This document shows, one piece after another, positions 33,721 to 47,670 of a stretch of 64,000 bases of DNA. How positions within the stretch are numbered: the stretch's first letter is position 1; every line of letters begins with the position of its first letter. The notes below the pieces were generated by a model that saw only the letters and a program-made list of their open reading frames with translations, searched no databases and had not been told where the DNA came from. The position numbers were made by a program, and so were the translations under genes. Source of the DNA: Channa striata (Eukaryota > Chordata > Actinopteri > Anabantiformes > Channidae); contig CM065188.1 in assembly GCA_033026295.1 (NCBI GenBank), positions 806,001 to 870,000 on the forward strand. Reading direction: 5' to 3'.

Positions 33721-34903
33721 GTGTTCAGGCAGTTTACCATAACAGGTGGTACTATTTTTCTGTCTAGAAACCAATATAGTATTTAGTTGCTAGTAAGAGT
33801 AAATGTGCTTCCAATTATTTGCATAAGATATGGAACAAAATGCATATTTAGAAGCTGATGCTTCAAATGTTTAATTGCTAAACAATGACAGAACGGCTTG
33901 GTTTTTCTAAATCCTGTCATGATATATGGTATATTTTAGTCTAAATGTAAGTATTTCTATTAATCATTCTTTCTCTGTCCTCCAAGTCCAAAATGAGTCC
34001 ATTTGTTTCAACTTTTGTTCCTTTTAATAACTGCATCCTAAGCTTATCTACACACTTTTTGGCTGACTAAAGTAACTGTAAAATGTGTCTTTATGGATTG
34101 GACTTATAAATAATGTAGGATTCATTTTTAAAATATCAGCATATATGAACCATAGATCAATGGATCAAGGTGAACAAATGTTCTCCACTGAAAAACCCTT
34201 TGCATTATCAGCACTGTTTTGCTGTTCCTCTACTGCCATCTTAAGGATAAACTCCACATGTTTGCAGTGGAGTTCAGTGTGCAGTAGGCAGCAGTCGTCT
34301 TTGGGTGGCTGCTGACAGAGCAGCAGCTAATACACAGTGGCTCACACCCATATCTGCAAAGCTCAGTTAAAGAAATATATGGCATTCCCTAACGCCTACA
34401 CTTAACCAGTACACCTAATCCTAATGGTAACCCTTAACCTAACCTAAAGCTAATTACCATTAACCTACAATCACCAAAGAGTAAATAACTGCACGTCATA
34501 CCGTACAGCTACACACACGTGCGTGTACAAAACACCTCATTCTCCAGCAGCCATTTTTATAATCTTCTGAAACACGATTTTCTCTCCAGCAGAATAGCTC
34601 TCACATGCAAACAAGGGATATTCCTTCACTCGAGCACAGTGTGTACATAGGCCTCTGTGTGTGTGTGTGTGTGTGTTTCCGCACAGACAAGATGTGGTGT
34701 GTTGACAAAGCAGTTCCCAATGAACCAAGTCCCCGGTTACAGAGTATGTAGCAGTGTGTCTAAATGTCAGTTTTCTGTGTGCGTTTATTTTTGGATGTAG
34801 GGTTGGTACGAGTGTTCCCGGATGTTTGCAGCTACAGATAATAAAAACTGTAGGTTGAGGCAAATAACAAGATAAAGATGAAGCAATAAAGGCTTCTGGA
34901 TGT

Positions 34904-34935
<32 letters not shown>

Positions 34936-35139
34936 GCATGGATTACGCATAATGAAGAAAAATGCAAATTATGCAATTACAAGTTGTAAAGCCAAGTATT
35001 AGAATAAATGCCAGCAGCAGATGTGATGGAAATGAAGTAAATTTGTGAGGTGAAATTAGCATACTGTACTGTGGGACAACCCCCATCAAACACACATGCT
35101 CACACACATGCACAAAGAAGACTTATTGTCCCTGTATAA
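33721..35139. other. Intron with two (TG)n, no gene
   Basis: (TG)n at 34655-34676 and 34908-34934. A degenerate CCTAA-rich patch lies at 34386-34450. No gene was recognised. Confidence 0.4.
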
Positions 35140-38038
35140 CCCTCATTTAATTTTCAAAAATCCAAGGCTCCATCTGCTCTTTCTGATTATCAGGATCTGT
35201 TGTATCTTTCTCTCAGTGTCACTAGGGCAAAGACTAAATGCTTCCAGGACAAGCACAGCAACACCACGGACAGAAAGCTGTTCTCCACTTTCAAATCCCT
35301 GCTCTGCCCACCTCCACCTTCGCCACCCACCTGTCTCACAGCTGACGACTTTGCATCCTTCTTCACTAACATCAGCTCCCACTTCTCTCCTCCAGATGAT
35401 CACATCCTGCTAACTAAATCGACTAGACGACTAAACGACGCATCACGCTTTACATGTTCAACCCTGTCAGAGGAAGATGCATCCACCCTCCTACCACCTG
35501 CTCTCTGCATCTTCCTCTCCACCCTTTTTCAAGCTGTTACACCTACATTAATACCAGCCATTACACAGATCATCAAAACTTCTCTAACAACAGGCACCTT
35601 GTTCAATCAGGCCCAGATTACTCCACTGTTGAAGAAACTTGTTTTGATCCCTCCCTTGTAAAGAATTACAGACCAGTCTCTCTTCTTCCATTTCTGGACA
35701 AGACCCTGGAACGAGCAGTATTCATTTAACTCTCAGACTTTCTTTACCAGAACAACCTCCTTGATGTCAACCAGTCTGGCTTCAAAAGGGGTCACTCCGC
35801 AGAGATGGCAATTCTACTGTCTGCTTTGGAATCCCTACTGGCTGCAAAAGCTGCAGGTAACTCTTCTGTCTTAATTTTATTAGACCTGTCTGCGGCATTT
35901 GACACTGTGAACCATCAGACCCTCTTGTCTGCACTCTCTAAATTGAGCATCTCTGGATCAGCTCTAGCCTGGCTTTGGTCTGGATAAACCTTCAAGGTAT
36001 CCTGGCAGGGGCGTCATTCAAACTCTCATAACCTCTCCAGCAGTGTACCACATAGCTCTGTCCTCGGTCCTCTTCTTTTTTCCATCTATACTTCTTCCCT
36101 GGGCTATATCATTCACTCACATGGCTTTTCTCATCACTGCTATGCTGACAACACACAGCTCTTCCTGTCCTTTCCACTTGATGACTCCACTGTCTCGTCA
36201 CACATCTCTGCATGTCTCTCTCACATCTGTGGAAGTTCTTGTCTTCCCAGCCAGACCTTTGACATAACACAACATCATAATCATTGGATCTGGAATGATT
36301 GTCCACGCTAAGTCAGCCAGAAATCTGTGGGTCATCATCTGAATAAGTGAATAGCTTCACAGACCACATCTCCTCATTCTTTAGGTTGTGTAGACTTACC
36401 CTCTACAACATCAGAAAGATCAGACCCTACCTCTCAGAATAGACGACCCAACTCATTGTGCAGGGATTGTTCACATCTCATCTGGAATTACTGCAATGCA
36501 CTGTTGCTGGTGTTACTGATCAAACCCCTGCAAATAATCTAAAATGCTGCAGCATGCCTCATTTTTAATCAGACTAAAGGACTCATGTTGCACCCCTTTT
36601 CCTGTGTGGATTAAGTTCAAAGCTCAGTCTCTGGCTTACAGATTGGTCAACTCTACAGCTCTGGCTTACCTCAGCTCAATCGTTTAGGTCTACAATCCCT
36701 CCTGTGTTGCGCTCTGCTAGCGAACTATGTATGGTGGTCCCAGCACCAAACAGCTTTAGCAACCCTTTAACTTTAACTTTATTTATATAGCGTCAATTTA
36801 CAACAAGGTCATCTCAAGGCACTTTACATAATAAAGTCAAGACTATACAAACATTAAGGAAACCCAACAAATCCCCCTTGAGCAAGCCACGGACAACAAT
36901 GGAGAGGAAAAAAAGAGTAAAGAGAGGACGAAGGTGGCTCACTGCAGTGTCCCCCAGCAGTCTAAGCCTATAGCAGCGTGAATATAACCAACTTTAAGCT
37001 TTATCAAAGAGGAAAGTTTTGAGCCTAGTCTTAAAAGTAGAGAGGGTGTCTGCTTCCTGAATCTGGACTGGGGGCTGGTTCCACAGGAGAGGAACTTGAT
37101 AGCTAAAGGCTCTGTCTCCCATTCTACTTATGAAAATTCAGGGAACCACAAGTAGGCCTGCATTTTGGGACGGAAGTGGTCTATTAGGATGACATGGTAC
37201 AAGGAGATCTTTTAGGTATGACGGAGCTTGACCGTTTAGAGCTTTATAGGTAAGAAGAAGGGTTTTAAATTCTATTCTACATTTAACATGAAGACAATGG
37301 AGAGAAGCTATTGAAGGTGAAATCTGATCTCTCTTACCAATCCCAGTCAGTAATCTTGCTGCAGCATTTTGGATTAATCGGAGGCTTTTTAGAGAGTTAC
37401 TGGGGCAGCCTGAAAGTAGAGAATTACAGTAGTCCAATCTAGCATGAACCAGTTTTTCAGCATCGCTTTGAGACAGGATGCTCCTAATTTTGTCAATGTC
37501 CCGTCGGTGGAAGAAGGCTGTTCTAGAGATTTGTTTTATATTTGAGCTAAATGACAAATCCTGGTCAAAAATGACTCAGAGATTCCTTGCAGTACGACTT
37601 GGGGCCAGAGTTATGTCATCTAAAGTATCAGTATAGTTGGAAAACATGTTTCTTAGACTTTTAGGATCAAACACAATAACTTCAGTTTTATCTGGGTTTA
37701 GAAGAAGGAAATTATGCGTCATCTAGTCCCTTATGTCTTTTACACATGCTTGTAGATTGATTAATTGATTAATTAATTTCATCAGGTTTCATAGTTTCAT
37801 AGATTATAGAACCTCACTCCCAATATTTAATAACTCTTCCGCATCTTCTTATGCACTTGGAGAAAAAAAAAAATTGTCCTTCTTTCTACTTGCATCTCAT
37901 GAAAGAGAAACTCATCTTTGATAGCACTTTGCTTTGATGTTTTCTCCTTGATTTGGATTTTTGCTGCCTTGTATCTCACCTGTAAGTTGCTTTGCATAAA
38001 AGTGTCTGCCAAATGAACTAAATGTAAATGTAAATGTA
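35140..38038 (+). mobile_element. L2-type LINE, interrupted
   Basis: The reverse transcriptase is recognisable over about 1.1 kb: KNYRPVSLLPFLDKTLERAV, SVLILLDLSAAFDTVNHQTL (motif A Asp), VLGPLLFSIY and HCYADNTQLFLSF. The expected catalytic pair in YADD reads YADN, and stops are frequent. The C-terminal region continues to about 36765. An opposite-strand LINE (36769-37790) follows, then the L2 3' end resumes (about 37791-38038) with AAAGTGTCTGCCAAATGAAC and the tail (AAATGT)n, typical of fish L2. Confidence 0.85.
36769..37790 (-). mobile_element. LINE (family A) inserted in the L2
   Basis: On the minus strand: FLLLNPDKTEVIVFDPKSLR, then SSNIKQISRTAFFHRRDIDK, DYCNSLLSGCPSNSLKSLRL, LIQNAAARLLTGIGKRDQIS, and a 3' UTR ending in the TATAAATAAAG-type tail at 36769-36790. 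The frame is open for 139 codons (37138-37557), so it is a younger insertion than its L2 host. It is 5'-truncated just after the RT domain. Confidence 0.85.
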
Positions 38039-39134
38039 AATTTTATAGTTATATGTACATAAATTATGTTTCTCTGCCTTGTATGTGTTCTGGCTACCAA
38101 GTGAAGAGCAAAAAAGTGTTTTCCTAAAAAGGTGAGGACGATCGAAAATGAGGACATTTGGACAACTCTTCATTGGTAAGAATAAATAAGTTTTTGTTCT
38201 TTAGTGTTTTCATTTTGTTTTCACTATGTTTTGAGCTGTACATGTCAACTTATGACTTTTTGTTTCCAAAACCGAAAATGTAATAAAAAGATAATAAGAA
38301 ACTTCTGACTATACTTCATACGGGTCACAAATTATTTGGTTAATGATAATTAAAATTGTTTCACAATTTACTGTTTCTTGTTTATCTTGCAAATATCCAT
38401 AGATTTATTGAACAAAAACAAAGGACAGCACAGAAGTAGTTTTCTACATCTATTAAATACATCAACTCAGCTTCATGCAGAGGTCTGTAAAAAGTTCATT
38501 ATTAAGTTATTTTGTTTGTAGAACACTCTAATCTACTTTCTGTTTCCGTAATTGCAGTTTGTTAAACGCGATACTGCCCTCCTGTGGATGTGCAAGTATG
38601 AAAGGAACACGCGTCAGTTTCCGAGCAATGGTAAGCATCACTGTTTACGTGTATCGACGGAGAAGCATAGACCAGGATTTAGTAGAACAAAAGCAGCAGC
38701 TCTTTGTGAGTCAGGAGGTGTCCGGTCCGGCACATGACAATTGTTTAGTCATGGTCCTCAGAACACATTACACTGGCAAATGTACTTGAAATGTAAAAAG
38801 ACCAACTTTTTCTATGTCGTTTGAATTTTTGTATTGTATTTACAGCGTTAGGAGTGGGGATGAATATATCTCTCAGAGAGCGTGACTGGATGGTCTCTCC
38901 CACAGCTGGTTTCATCTCATATACAACGAGATGTTCAGTGAAAAATAAAATGAACTATGAAATCACCTCAGCCCAACTTTTGCACAGTTTGTATACATTA
39001 AGGTGTCACTGCTGGATTGTGCAAATTCTGCTAAAGCTCACAACGTGGCATATAAGGCATCAAAGTGTTCAGATTTGTTCTGAACGCAGCACACAGCAAG
39101 GGCGCCCACTGGAAATTGACGTCGTTATATCTCT
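38039..39134. other. Intron, no recognised features
   Basis: No transposon protein, exon or RNA gene was recognised. Short frames near 38552-38789 overlap in two phases and carry no motif. Confidence 0.4.
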
Positions 39135-39480
39135 TCTTTATTAGCTTCTTCCTATGGGCTGCCCAAAAACTTCAAACAAGAATTTAAAAACCACCCTCCT
39201 TATATAAAAGCCACCAATGGCCAAGCTCAGTCATATCGTAAAATCCTTACAATGTATCATGACTAAGGCCCCCACGCTCAAATTTGATACAAAGTTTATT
39301 GATAATAAATGTACGAGAGCACAGTGATGATAAAGGCAGGAAAGGAAGGGTTCAGACATTAATCTTTCAAATTTCTTTTCTCTCTCTATTTTCCACTCAG
39401 ACCACTAAGTCAAGGCAGATGGCCACCCACCCTGGTTCTGCTGGAGGTTTCTTTCCTTAAAGGGGGTTTTTCCTCTTTCG
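39135..39480 (+). mobile_element. Old LINE (family A) fragments
   Basis: AAAGCCACCAATGGCCAAGC corresponds to the YKALNGQAPSYL region. Later, 39395-39475 matches the family 3' UTR (AGTCAAGGCAGATGGCCACC and GGAGGTTTC). These are degenerate, non-contiguous pieces. Confidence 0.5.
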
Positions 39481-42400
39481 ATACCACAATATCGAATTTT
39501 GTACACATGGAAAACACAGCACAGACTATTTGTACATTTTAAGCAACAAATTATTATGAAGTCACAGTTCAGACTCCAAGTCCAACCGCCACCAAAAGGC
39601 CGTTTAACAAACTGCTACTTACTGTAACATGTTTTTTTAGCTCTCACCACCGTGGCTTTACAATAAATCCTTGCACGTGTCTTTAAATAATAATGCACGC
39701 ACATAAACAGAGCTATCTTATTTCAACGCATCAGCAGACATCAGGAAGCTTAGTGTAGCAGGAGAAAGCCAGCGTGGTCAGCTCCACACAGCCACAGCCC
39801 TGAAGTCACTGGAAGCGTTATGCAATGCCTGTGATGCTCGCTGTGCACGCTTCACACCCACGGAAAATAGCAGGGTTCTCGAGCAGTGCAGGCAGGCTGT
39901 AAATAATGCATGTCAGCACACACACACACAAATACAACCTCCCCGCTTTTCTTTCTTTTTCCCTGTTTTTTTTTTTTTTTACTGAGTCGTCTTGGAAACA
40001 AAACCATGTAATTTGGGGTACAGTGCTTCAAACAGACTTGGAGAAGGTTTGTAGAATGTTCTGGCAGATTTTCTAACAGGCAGATTCTAGGAAGCATCAT
40101 TTTGTTAAAATCACTACCGTCCAAATCAACATCTGTGACCTTATGGCAAAACAGTGAAGCATTTGTGTGGTCGTTGAAATATTACAATGAGTTATTCAGA
40201 CATGAACATGTGTTTTGCTTTTTTAGTTTTATTTTATTTTTTTTATCTCACTGGGGGGATTAAGGTGATAAACATGTCTCTAACATCTGAGTATGAAACA
40301 ATAAATCAGTGGTTTAATTTTGAACTTGCGATGTGCAGATTTAAATTTGTACTTATCAGCTCCATTTACTGAATATTTGGTGGAGCACTTAATCATAAAC
40401 AATGTTTATGTTACATGATTCAAATGAATAAGTTAAAACAACTCAGTCAGGAAATTATCATTAGTCGTCACATCGCCACACAAAAGATCTCACTCTTCAG
40501 TTCAGTGGCCCCCATGATATTAGAACACACTTGCAGTAATCGAAAAACAGTTGAAGACAGAACTATTCCACAACACTGTAGCATAGTGAGACACAAGGCT
40601 GCAGAGAAAGATGTGACCTTTAATCTTTAAGACAGAGGACCCCCCCTTTCTTTAATCAGGCCTTGGAAAACTTTCTTTAGATGGACAAAGACTCTTTTGC
40701 ACTTAGCCCCTGACTGTAAGTGCAAATTATCGACACTCCCCTACAACGGGTCCCACACTTTCTTTTCTTATTAAAATTCTGACATGGATGACTCGCCGCT
40801 ATCTTGATGTGAAACAGACACTGTCATAAAACCATAAACCTTTACCATGGAAAGAAACTGACTTAAATTTTGTAAGGGTCAAATATCTGTATGAACTAAT
40901 GTCATAACCTTAATGAAACCTCAATAATACGTTTCCGTAAGTGATATTATGATTCTTGATTACAAGTGATTTTGACTACTAAGAAATTAGGAATGATTAA
41001 TGAGAACAATATTATACCTAATAGTGCGTATTGAATAACTTCAGTAACAGTGTGATGATTTCTCATATCACTTTTTAAGCATATGGTGAAGAGAAAATCA
41101 GCCTAATGTACATGCAGAACATGTCATTTTTTGCAAGAAAACTAGGCATTTACTCCCAAAGGTGCGAAAGATGATATATGATGCGAAAGATGAAAGATGA
41201 TGCTTTAAAGTATCAGGAAAGACGTGATGGTTCAGAAGCGGGAAAAGTGAGGCAGACAGACAGAAAACAGTTCAAGAAAAGCCAAAGCTCAAGCTCAAGC
41301 CTATGTCTCGTTTTTGTTAGAGATTTATCTACGCCAAGTTTACCTTTTGGTAGACAGAACCAACTTTTGACGTTAGACCAAGTACTTTCCGCCAGACGTA
41401 CAACGTACAGCAACCAAGTTATTGGATTGGGATTTGTTCTCAGCATGTTGTCTCTGACAATGTCCTGCAACGCTCAGACCGCATCTGGTCCTGGAAATCT
41501 TCAGAGACCCTCAGCGACTCTCAAGTAGGTCAAACTCTATGAGGGCTGGTGTCCTAAGATTAACCACAGGTTTATTTCCTACATTCAATGCTAAATTTCA
41601 CTCCCAAATTCTTTTTTTAAATGATCTAATTTTAACCTTTGAGGTGTTTTTATTTTATGGGATTAATCCTGTTTTGTTAAACAATTATCTTGTTTTCTCA
41701 TAACAAGATAATTTTTTAAAATAAAATAATATGTCTCAAGTGCCACAAAACACATGTGATGCTTTTCACTTCAGAATTTGCTTTTGCATTCAGCAGTTAA
41801 TGTATTTGGTTTTCTCCCTAATTGTGTTGGTGTTTTACTTTTAGTGACTCCTCGGGTTCCTCCGTCCCGTTCTTTTCCCACATGGCTGTGGTGCTGAACA
41901 GGCAACAGGTGGCTGGTCAAACTAAAAGGCAGTTTTTCCACCCGTTTATTTAGTCTGAACAGACTTGAGGTAACTACACGTTCAGATGCTGAGATAAGAT
42001 TAGAGTCTAGATACAGAGACTGTTTGGAGATTGACCAGTAACTGAACATTGCAGGTATATACACAATACTTTATATACATTCAACGCATTCAGGTGATCT
42101 TCATGTAACAAAGTGTGTGTCACTTTGAAAACCGAGTTAAAACAATAAGTGATTCCTTTCTATTTCCACAGTAATTTGCATATTTGCTACAATATTAATT
42201 TTCTTTAGGACATGTTCCTGTTTCAGCTGTGTCAGCTTTTAAAATATACAGTACACAGAAAGTCAAATTCTGCTCCCTGACTGCACAACTGGCAGCACAG
42301 CTAACAAACAGGCCTCTGGTGGTAACATTAGGTCAAACCTCCGCAGTGGTTCCTTATGTTCTTCTGTGTCCATTTACATCCTGTGTAATTTAGACCTTAT

Positions 42401-42780
42401 TTGCAGTGAGGTAGACTGCAGGTCCATGGCGATTCTGATTCTGGAGGGTTCATTACTGTTTGAGGTCTCTGTCTTTGTGCAGTACATAGTGGGATCATGG
42501 AGTCCTGGAATCTTAAGAATTTTTTCGGAAGCTTTCAGTTTAGTCATTTTCTGATGGACTAACTAAGGCAGTGGATACTTTTTCCAACATGCCAATTATC
42601 ATTTCAAACTTCTAGTTCAGGTGGGTTTTGTTTTATACTGTGGTAGATCTAACATCAACACAATTACAGAAGAAATCAGAAGGATGTCTACTGTTTGTTT
42701 AAAGCCCGACATGCAAAAGATTTTATGCTGCATACAGTATTCACACTTGGAATAGTGGAAACCAGGTTTTAGATGCTTGA
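39481..42780. other. Intron, no recognised features
   Basis: AT-rich with a T-run at 39965-39980. Nothing was recognised in 3.3 kb. Confidence 0.4.
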
Positions 42781-42990
42781 CTTGGGTTTAAAGTCTGATC
42801 GAATGCTGATCAATGTGTCCTTGAGCAAGACACTGAACCCCCACTAAGTGTTGGCCAGCTGCATAGCAGCTCCCCCATTGGATTATGAGTGTGTGTGTGT
42901 GTGATTGTGAGTGTGAATGGGTAAATGAGAAGCAGTGTAAAGCTCCTTGAGTACCGACGGATGGAAAAGTGCTATATCAGACCATTTACC
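42781..42990 (+). mobile_element. tRNA-derived SINE body (family 1)
   Basis: Core TGTCCTTGAGCAAGACACTG, then GCTGCATAGCAGCTCCCCCA, a short (TG)n at 42888-42902, and the 3' end AAAGTGCTATATCAGACCAT-TTACCATT. The tRNA head is largely lost. Confidence 0.65.
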
Positions 42991-44361
42991 ATTCAGCTGG
43001 CATGAACTGTAGCTTCAGCCTTATATGAGCTTTATAAATACACAGTAATACTCAGAGGATGGTGCTGCAGAGAAAATCTAAGTATAGTTTGAAATAAAAC
43101 CAAAATGGTGTGTTTATCACCATAACAATGTTTTTTCTTGTTTAAAGTTTTAAATGATTAGACAGATTATTATCACAGTAATACTGTATCAATCAAAGGT
43201 ACAAAGTCCATTGTGATAAGGGTTTTTATGTGATGTGGAAAGTTAATCAGAATAAGAGTCACTGGTTGCTCTCAAAGAATATACAAATACAACAGCTTCA
43301 GACAACATCAGAATGACATAAAGAAGTCACCCCGAGGTGCAGTGTGTGTGAGAGGTTCAACACAATGGCCCAACCATTCATCAAACATTCTTAGCAACTT
43401 ACGGACTTTGTACTAACCTTCTAAGATCGGGTTTTGTTATGTGAAATTCACTCCTAGGTAAAAACTACGTCTATATCTCCAAAAAACACTTCTAGCCACA
43501 TTGCACAGTATAACCATGAAACATCACTTTCCTTTCAGTCACTAGTACAACAAGAGCACATCCATCCTGACCACTCTGAAACTGGACAGCAGACTCAGAA
43601 TTTCTGGTACTCCAGAAGACACGTGTCTTATGTTTAACAGATGTATATATATATTTCCTCAGGTTCGAAATCAGAAATTTTCTTTTCCTCCTCAGTAATT
43701 TTACATACATTATTGACTTTTCTCAACGTTACAGCTTGTTTGCTGTTGAATTCCTGCAGCAGAACCTTCAGAAGTACTGAAATTTTTTAACATTTATTTT
43801 AGTTTGGAGCCTTGTGTTCCACCATGTTTCTTTGATGTGTTGCAGCTCTTGTCAGTTTCGGTGTAAAAGTCCTGTTTGTGCACATGGCCTTTTACTGCCA
43901 ATCATGGGGCATTTATTTGTGAAAAGGGATTCATCATATTAAAAAACACATTATGTACATGACGTTGTTTTCTTATGACTTTTTTTTATTATAATTTAAG
44001 ACAACAATGACAAAAAAACCTATTCAAAAAAAGTTATAAATTAATTTGCATTTCCATGAAGGAAATAAATGGTGAGATCTCTGGCTCCCAGGTGGATCTT
44101 AACGATGTAGCATCATATTAGTACAACTGTACTAATCATCACAGTGATTTCTGTGCTGTTGTTGTTTGCTGAAGAGGCACATTTACAATGCAAATGCCAT
44201 TATCATCATTAGTGTTAGTCATCAATGTAAGCAACTGGCCACAGCCAGCCAAAAAACAGCAGCATAAAGGACTCTCCGCCTGCTCCAATTAGCTGTCATT
44301 AAGTCCAGAGGATGGAGGGGCCCCGTCAAAGCAATCATCATCAGGGCATTGAAAACGTGGT
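42991..44361. other. Intron, possibly conserved part near 44.0-44.3 kb
   Basis: No gene. 44040-44330 lacks repeats and has an AATTAGCTGTCATTAA-like stretch of the kind seen in developmental non-coding elements. This is an impression only. Confidence 0.3.
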
Positions 44362-44490
44362 TGGGTATTCCAGCATGACAATGATCCACACGCCAAGGCA
44401 ACAAAGGATTGGCAAAGAGCGGCCGTCAGTTTGATAACATAGAAAACTGTGGAGGGCTGAAGGTTCGATTGGATGCCACAAAACATTAAT
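44362..44490 (+). pseudogene. Tc1-like transposase remnant
   Basis: 44367-44420 encodes FQHDNDPHAKATKDWQ, the catalytic-Asp motif of Tc1 transposases. 44442-44471 matches ENLWRELKVRL-type sequence (GAAAACTGTGGAGGG-CTGAAGG) around the catalytic Glu, with a small deletion. The two blocks are closer than in an intact gene. No inverted repeats were seen. Confidence 0.5.
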
Positions 44491-44742
44491 GACTTAAGGC
44501 AAAATCCCCCAATCAATTTAAAGAGCTGCTTTGTTTGGGAATGGATCACACATGCAAATTAATGTAAATGATGATTTTTTTGTCTGTTGTCTCTCACTGT
44601 TCAAATGCATAGAAATTATAGACTGTGTAGTAATATCAGCCACTTTACATGCGTTGTTTTCCATATTATCGAATGGTGAGACTCGTTAGTTAATCTGTCA
44701 CTTCCTATTTTGTTTAACATGATGCTGAAAAGGTCTCTCATG

Positions 44743-45039
44743 CACACACACACAATATGCATAAATGACTGAACAAGAGTGGGTCATTCTGTAAACCAGC
44801 CACTCTGGTATTCCATGTGTAGTTGGTGCTTTGGTGGAATGATCACACATGCTGTAAAAGAATAGTAATATCAGGCGCTGTCCATATTATCCAGTTTTTC
44901 CCTTCTAGTCTCAGGCCTCGCACACACACACAATATGCATAAATGACTGAACAAGAGTGGGTCATTCTTAACCGCCACTCTGGTATTCAAATTGTGTTGG
45001 TGCCACCATTTTCCCTTCTAGTCTCAGGCCTCCGAACAC
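44743..45039 (+). repeat. Partial tandem duplication
   Basis: The segment ACACAATATGCATAAATGAC to CACTCTGGTATTC occurs at 44743-44813 and again at 44921-44989, offset about 177. TTTTCCCTTCTAGTCTCAGG also occurs twice (44896 and 45009), offset about 114. Small deletions separate the copies. Confidence 0.85.
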
Positions 45040-47670
45040 GTTCTTAACGTTCCTAAGGCGTCAAATTGTGTCGCTTTGTAACGTCCTTTGGCGTATAATA
45101 TTGAAGCTCCAGGTATCCTTTGGCAATACTACTGGAGACCCCAGGGGCACCACTATTTGAGGCTCTGGAAACAACTTAACGTAGAAAAAGAGAACTACAT
45201 TAGGGTTCAGGAAAGCAACGTTACCTTAAGAAACACAAGCGATTAGTGTTTGGCATGAAAAGGTCAGGGAAAGATTAAGTTAGCGGTCACACACATGCTT
45301 CCTCAATACAGTATCGATGTGTGCCACATTGTGAAACAATCACAAATGAGACGAGCAGCATCTTGCACTAATGGTTAGTCCAATGGTTAGCATTGTTTTG
45401 TTAATATGAAAATCAACTACAATTTAATTGAATATATTTTAAAGAGAAAACAATTCTTTGAGGAGTCGGTTCTTCATAATTGAAAAATAACGTCTAAATC
45501 TCAAACTATGCCGACTGGGAAGAATGTTAACTTTGTGTGTTTGTTTATTCAAGACATAAATTCATAAAAGAATAAAAAAATCAAGTCCGAACAAAGTCTG
45601 AACAACTCAAGTTTACGAATTCTAAATTAAGCTGGAAATGAAAGCAAGACATTCTATAATTTATTAACCTCAAATTAATAAAACTTAACAAACATCCAAA
45701 TGTGGTCATCACTGATTGGCAGAGCATTCCTCTTGCAATCAAACATTTTGTTTTTATGTTTGTTTGAGAGCAAGCTACATCATTATTTATGTAAGCAAGC
45801 AGCAAAAATGTAAGTAAAAGATCAGCACTACAGGTCAGAGGTGCCACTAACGAAGTGCCAAGTCCGGTGGTTACTTCATAAATCTGCTCATTCTGATTAG
45901 AAGTGTAAGCTAAACCATTATAGCTATTTTCAGGACATATTCTATACATCCAGCACCACCCAGAATAAATTCCCTCAGATTTCCAATATCTATTTCTTTA
46001 CCAATTTTCGCAATGTCTTATGTTTGTTTACAAATTTCAATGTTGCTCTTATCAACATAAAATGTCACTGTAAAGTTATTACACAGGCTTCATGGTAATT
46101 AGTCACCTTAGGGTATATCAGGCAACTCGGCATCGATTTTCATTTTTTCATTTATTTTAGAAATGAGCCCAATTTATCGTATCTATTTGTTTTAGCTGCA
46201 TAGGAAGGAATGGAAACCCATGTGCTAACGTGAGACAAATATTCATGGTAATGGAATGCTACATGGTCATTGTGGAGGATATCCAATTTCAGAACTCACA
46301 ATGCTAATATTTTTAGCATTAACTATTAACTTAATACCAGGACCGCGAATATTTGGACCAAGAAGGTTCTGGAATAGGATCAAGTACAATAAGTTCATTT
46401 CCATGTGTCAGATACATATTTTCTGAAAACTTACTATACGTGAATAAATATCCAATTTAAATTAAAACAGTACTGGCTTATAAAATCTTGATCAAGACAT
46501 TTCTATTGGAAAAAACGCCATCGTTTTGGAGGTGACAACTTTTTGTAAAAGTTTTGCTAAAAGGGACATATATGCAAAAGGCAGAAACTCAAAAAGTCGA
46601 GTGTATGATTTTTAAGGAATAGGTGGACTATTGTACACTTAAGAAGGAAAGTAAAAGAGGTACTGTTTGGTAAAAAATCTCTCCTCTCTTCCTCTTAATT
46701 TGCATCCCCCTACAATCTATTTGAACTTAGGTAATTCAGAAATACACTTACATGTGCCAGTTTCACTGAACCCTTTGGAATTATGTAATTATCAAAAATC
46801 TTTGTTATGTAAATAGAACATGTTATTTGGTTATTACATTTCCCACAAAGTTTGTATTGGTTTTGTTGTAGCCAATCGATATGTCAGATGTTAGATCAGA
46901 TGAAAATCCAGCGATGACATTATGCACGACTGACGAGAACAATTGAAAATGTTTACTCTTACCTTTATGAAACAAAAGGAAATTATCACATGTAGCAGCA
47001 CAGGAGGAAAACATTAACACCACAATAACATTAACACTTTTGAACTAATTATGTTTCGACTCAAAAACATGTTTCCTAATAACTGTTCTGTAGAGTACCG
47101 CTTTGAATGATTTCAAAGGAAACAAGAAGTCTCAACAAGACCCATGAAAAGATCCACATCGGCAAAACGTTGCGGTTGATTATTATTTCTATTCCGAGTC
47201 AACTGGTTCCTCTTGAAGACACTCACCTCCCAAAATCCAGCATTTTCTTTTTTCAAAATGCAATATTTTCAAGGAGAACTACAGTGTGTGTGGGTGTGTG
47301 TGTGTCCATGATGATGAAGGAACATACCAACTGTGTCACTGTGGCTCACTGATCTACCACAAAGGAACAACAGACTGCATCGTGTCTTGGTTTAGTCCCC
47401 AGTGTAAGAAGAGGTGTGTACGTATATCCGTTGATCCGCACACAACACAGATTTAGTTCCATCATGACCTGTATGTTATTTTTCTTGGTTGTAGTAGGTT
47501 ATGTTAAAATCGTAGAATGGATTAAAATCTACTGAAGTCTCAGCTCTCCGTCTCTCCCATTTGCCACCGTCTCCATAGTGTGTATTAATGTCCTGAGTGA
47601 TGCAGTGACCCTGTCATACTAAATCTACTGTTGTGTGAACACACGCCCTGACTGAACCACCCTCCTTCCT
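45040..47670. other. Intron, no gene
   Basis: 45040-45190 has CCTTTGGC twice and looks like an unclassified dispersed repeat. The 122-codon frame at 45581-45949 (minus) has no recognised domain and no support as a gene. Confidence 0.35.

Noticed and set aside
45581..45949. 122-codon minus-strand frame as a hypothetical gene
   Set aside because: No recognisable domain, no supporting splice or promoter context, and AT-rich composition like the surrounding intron.
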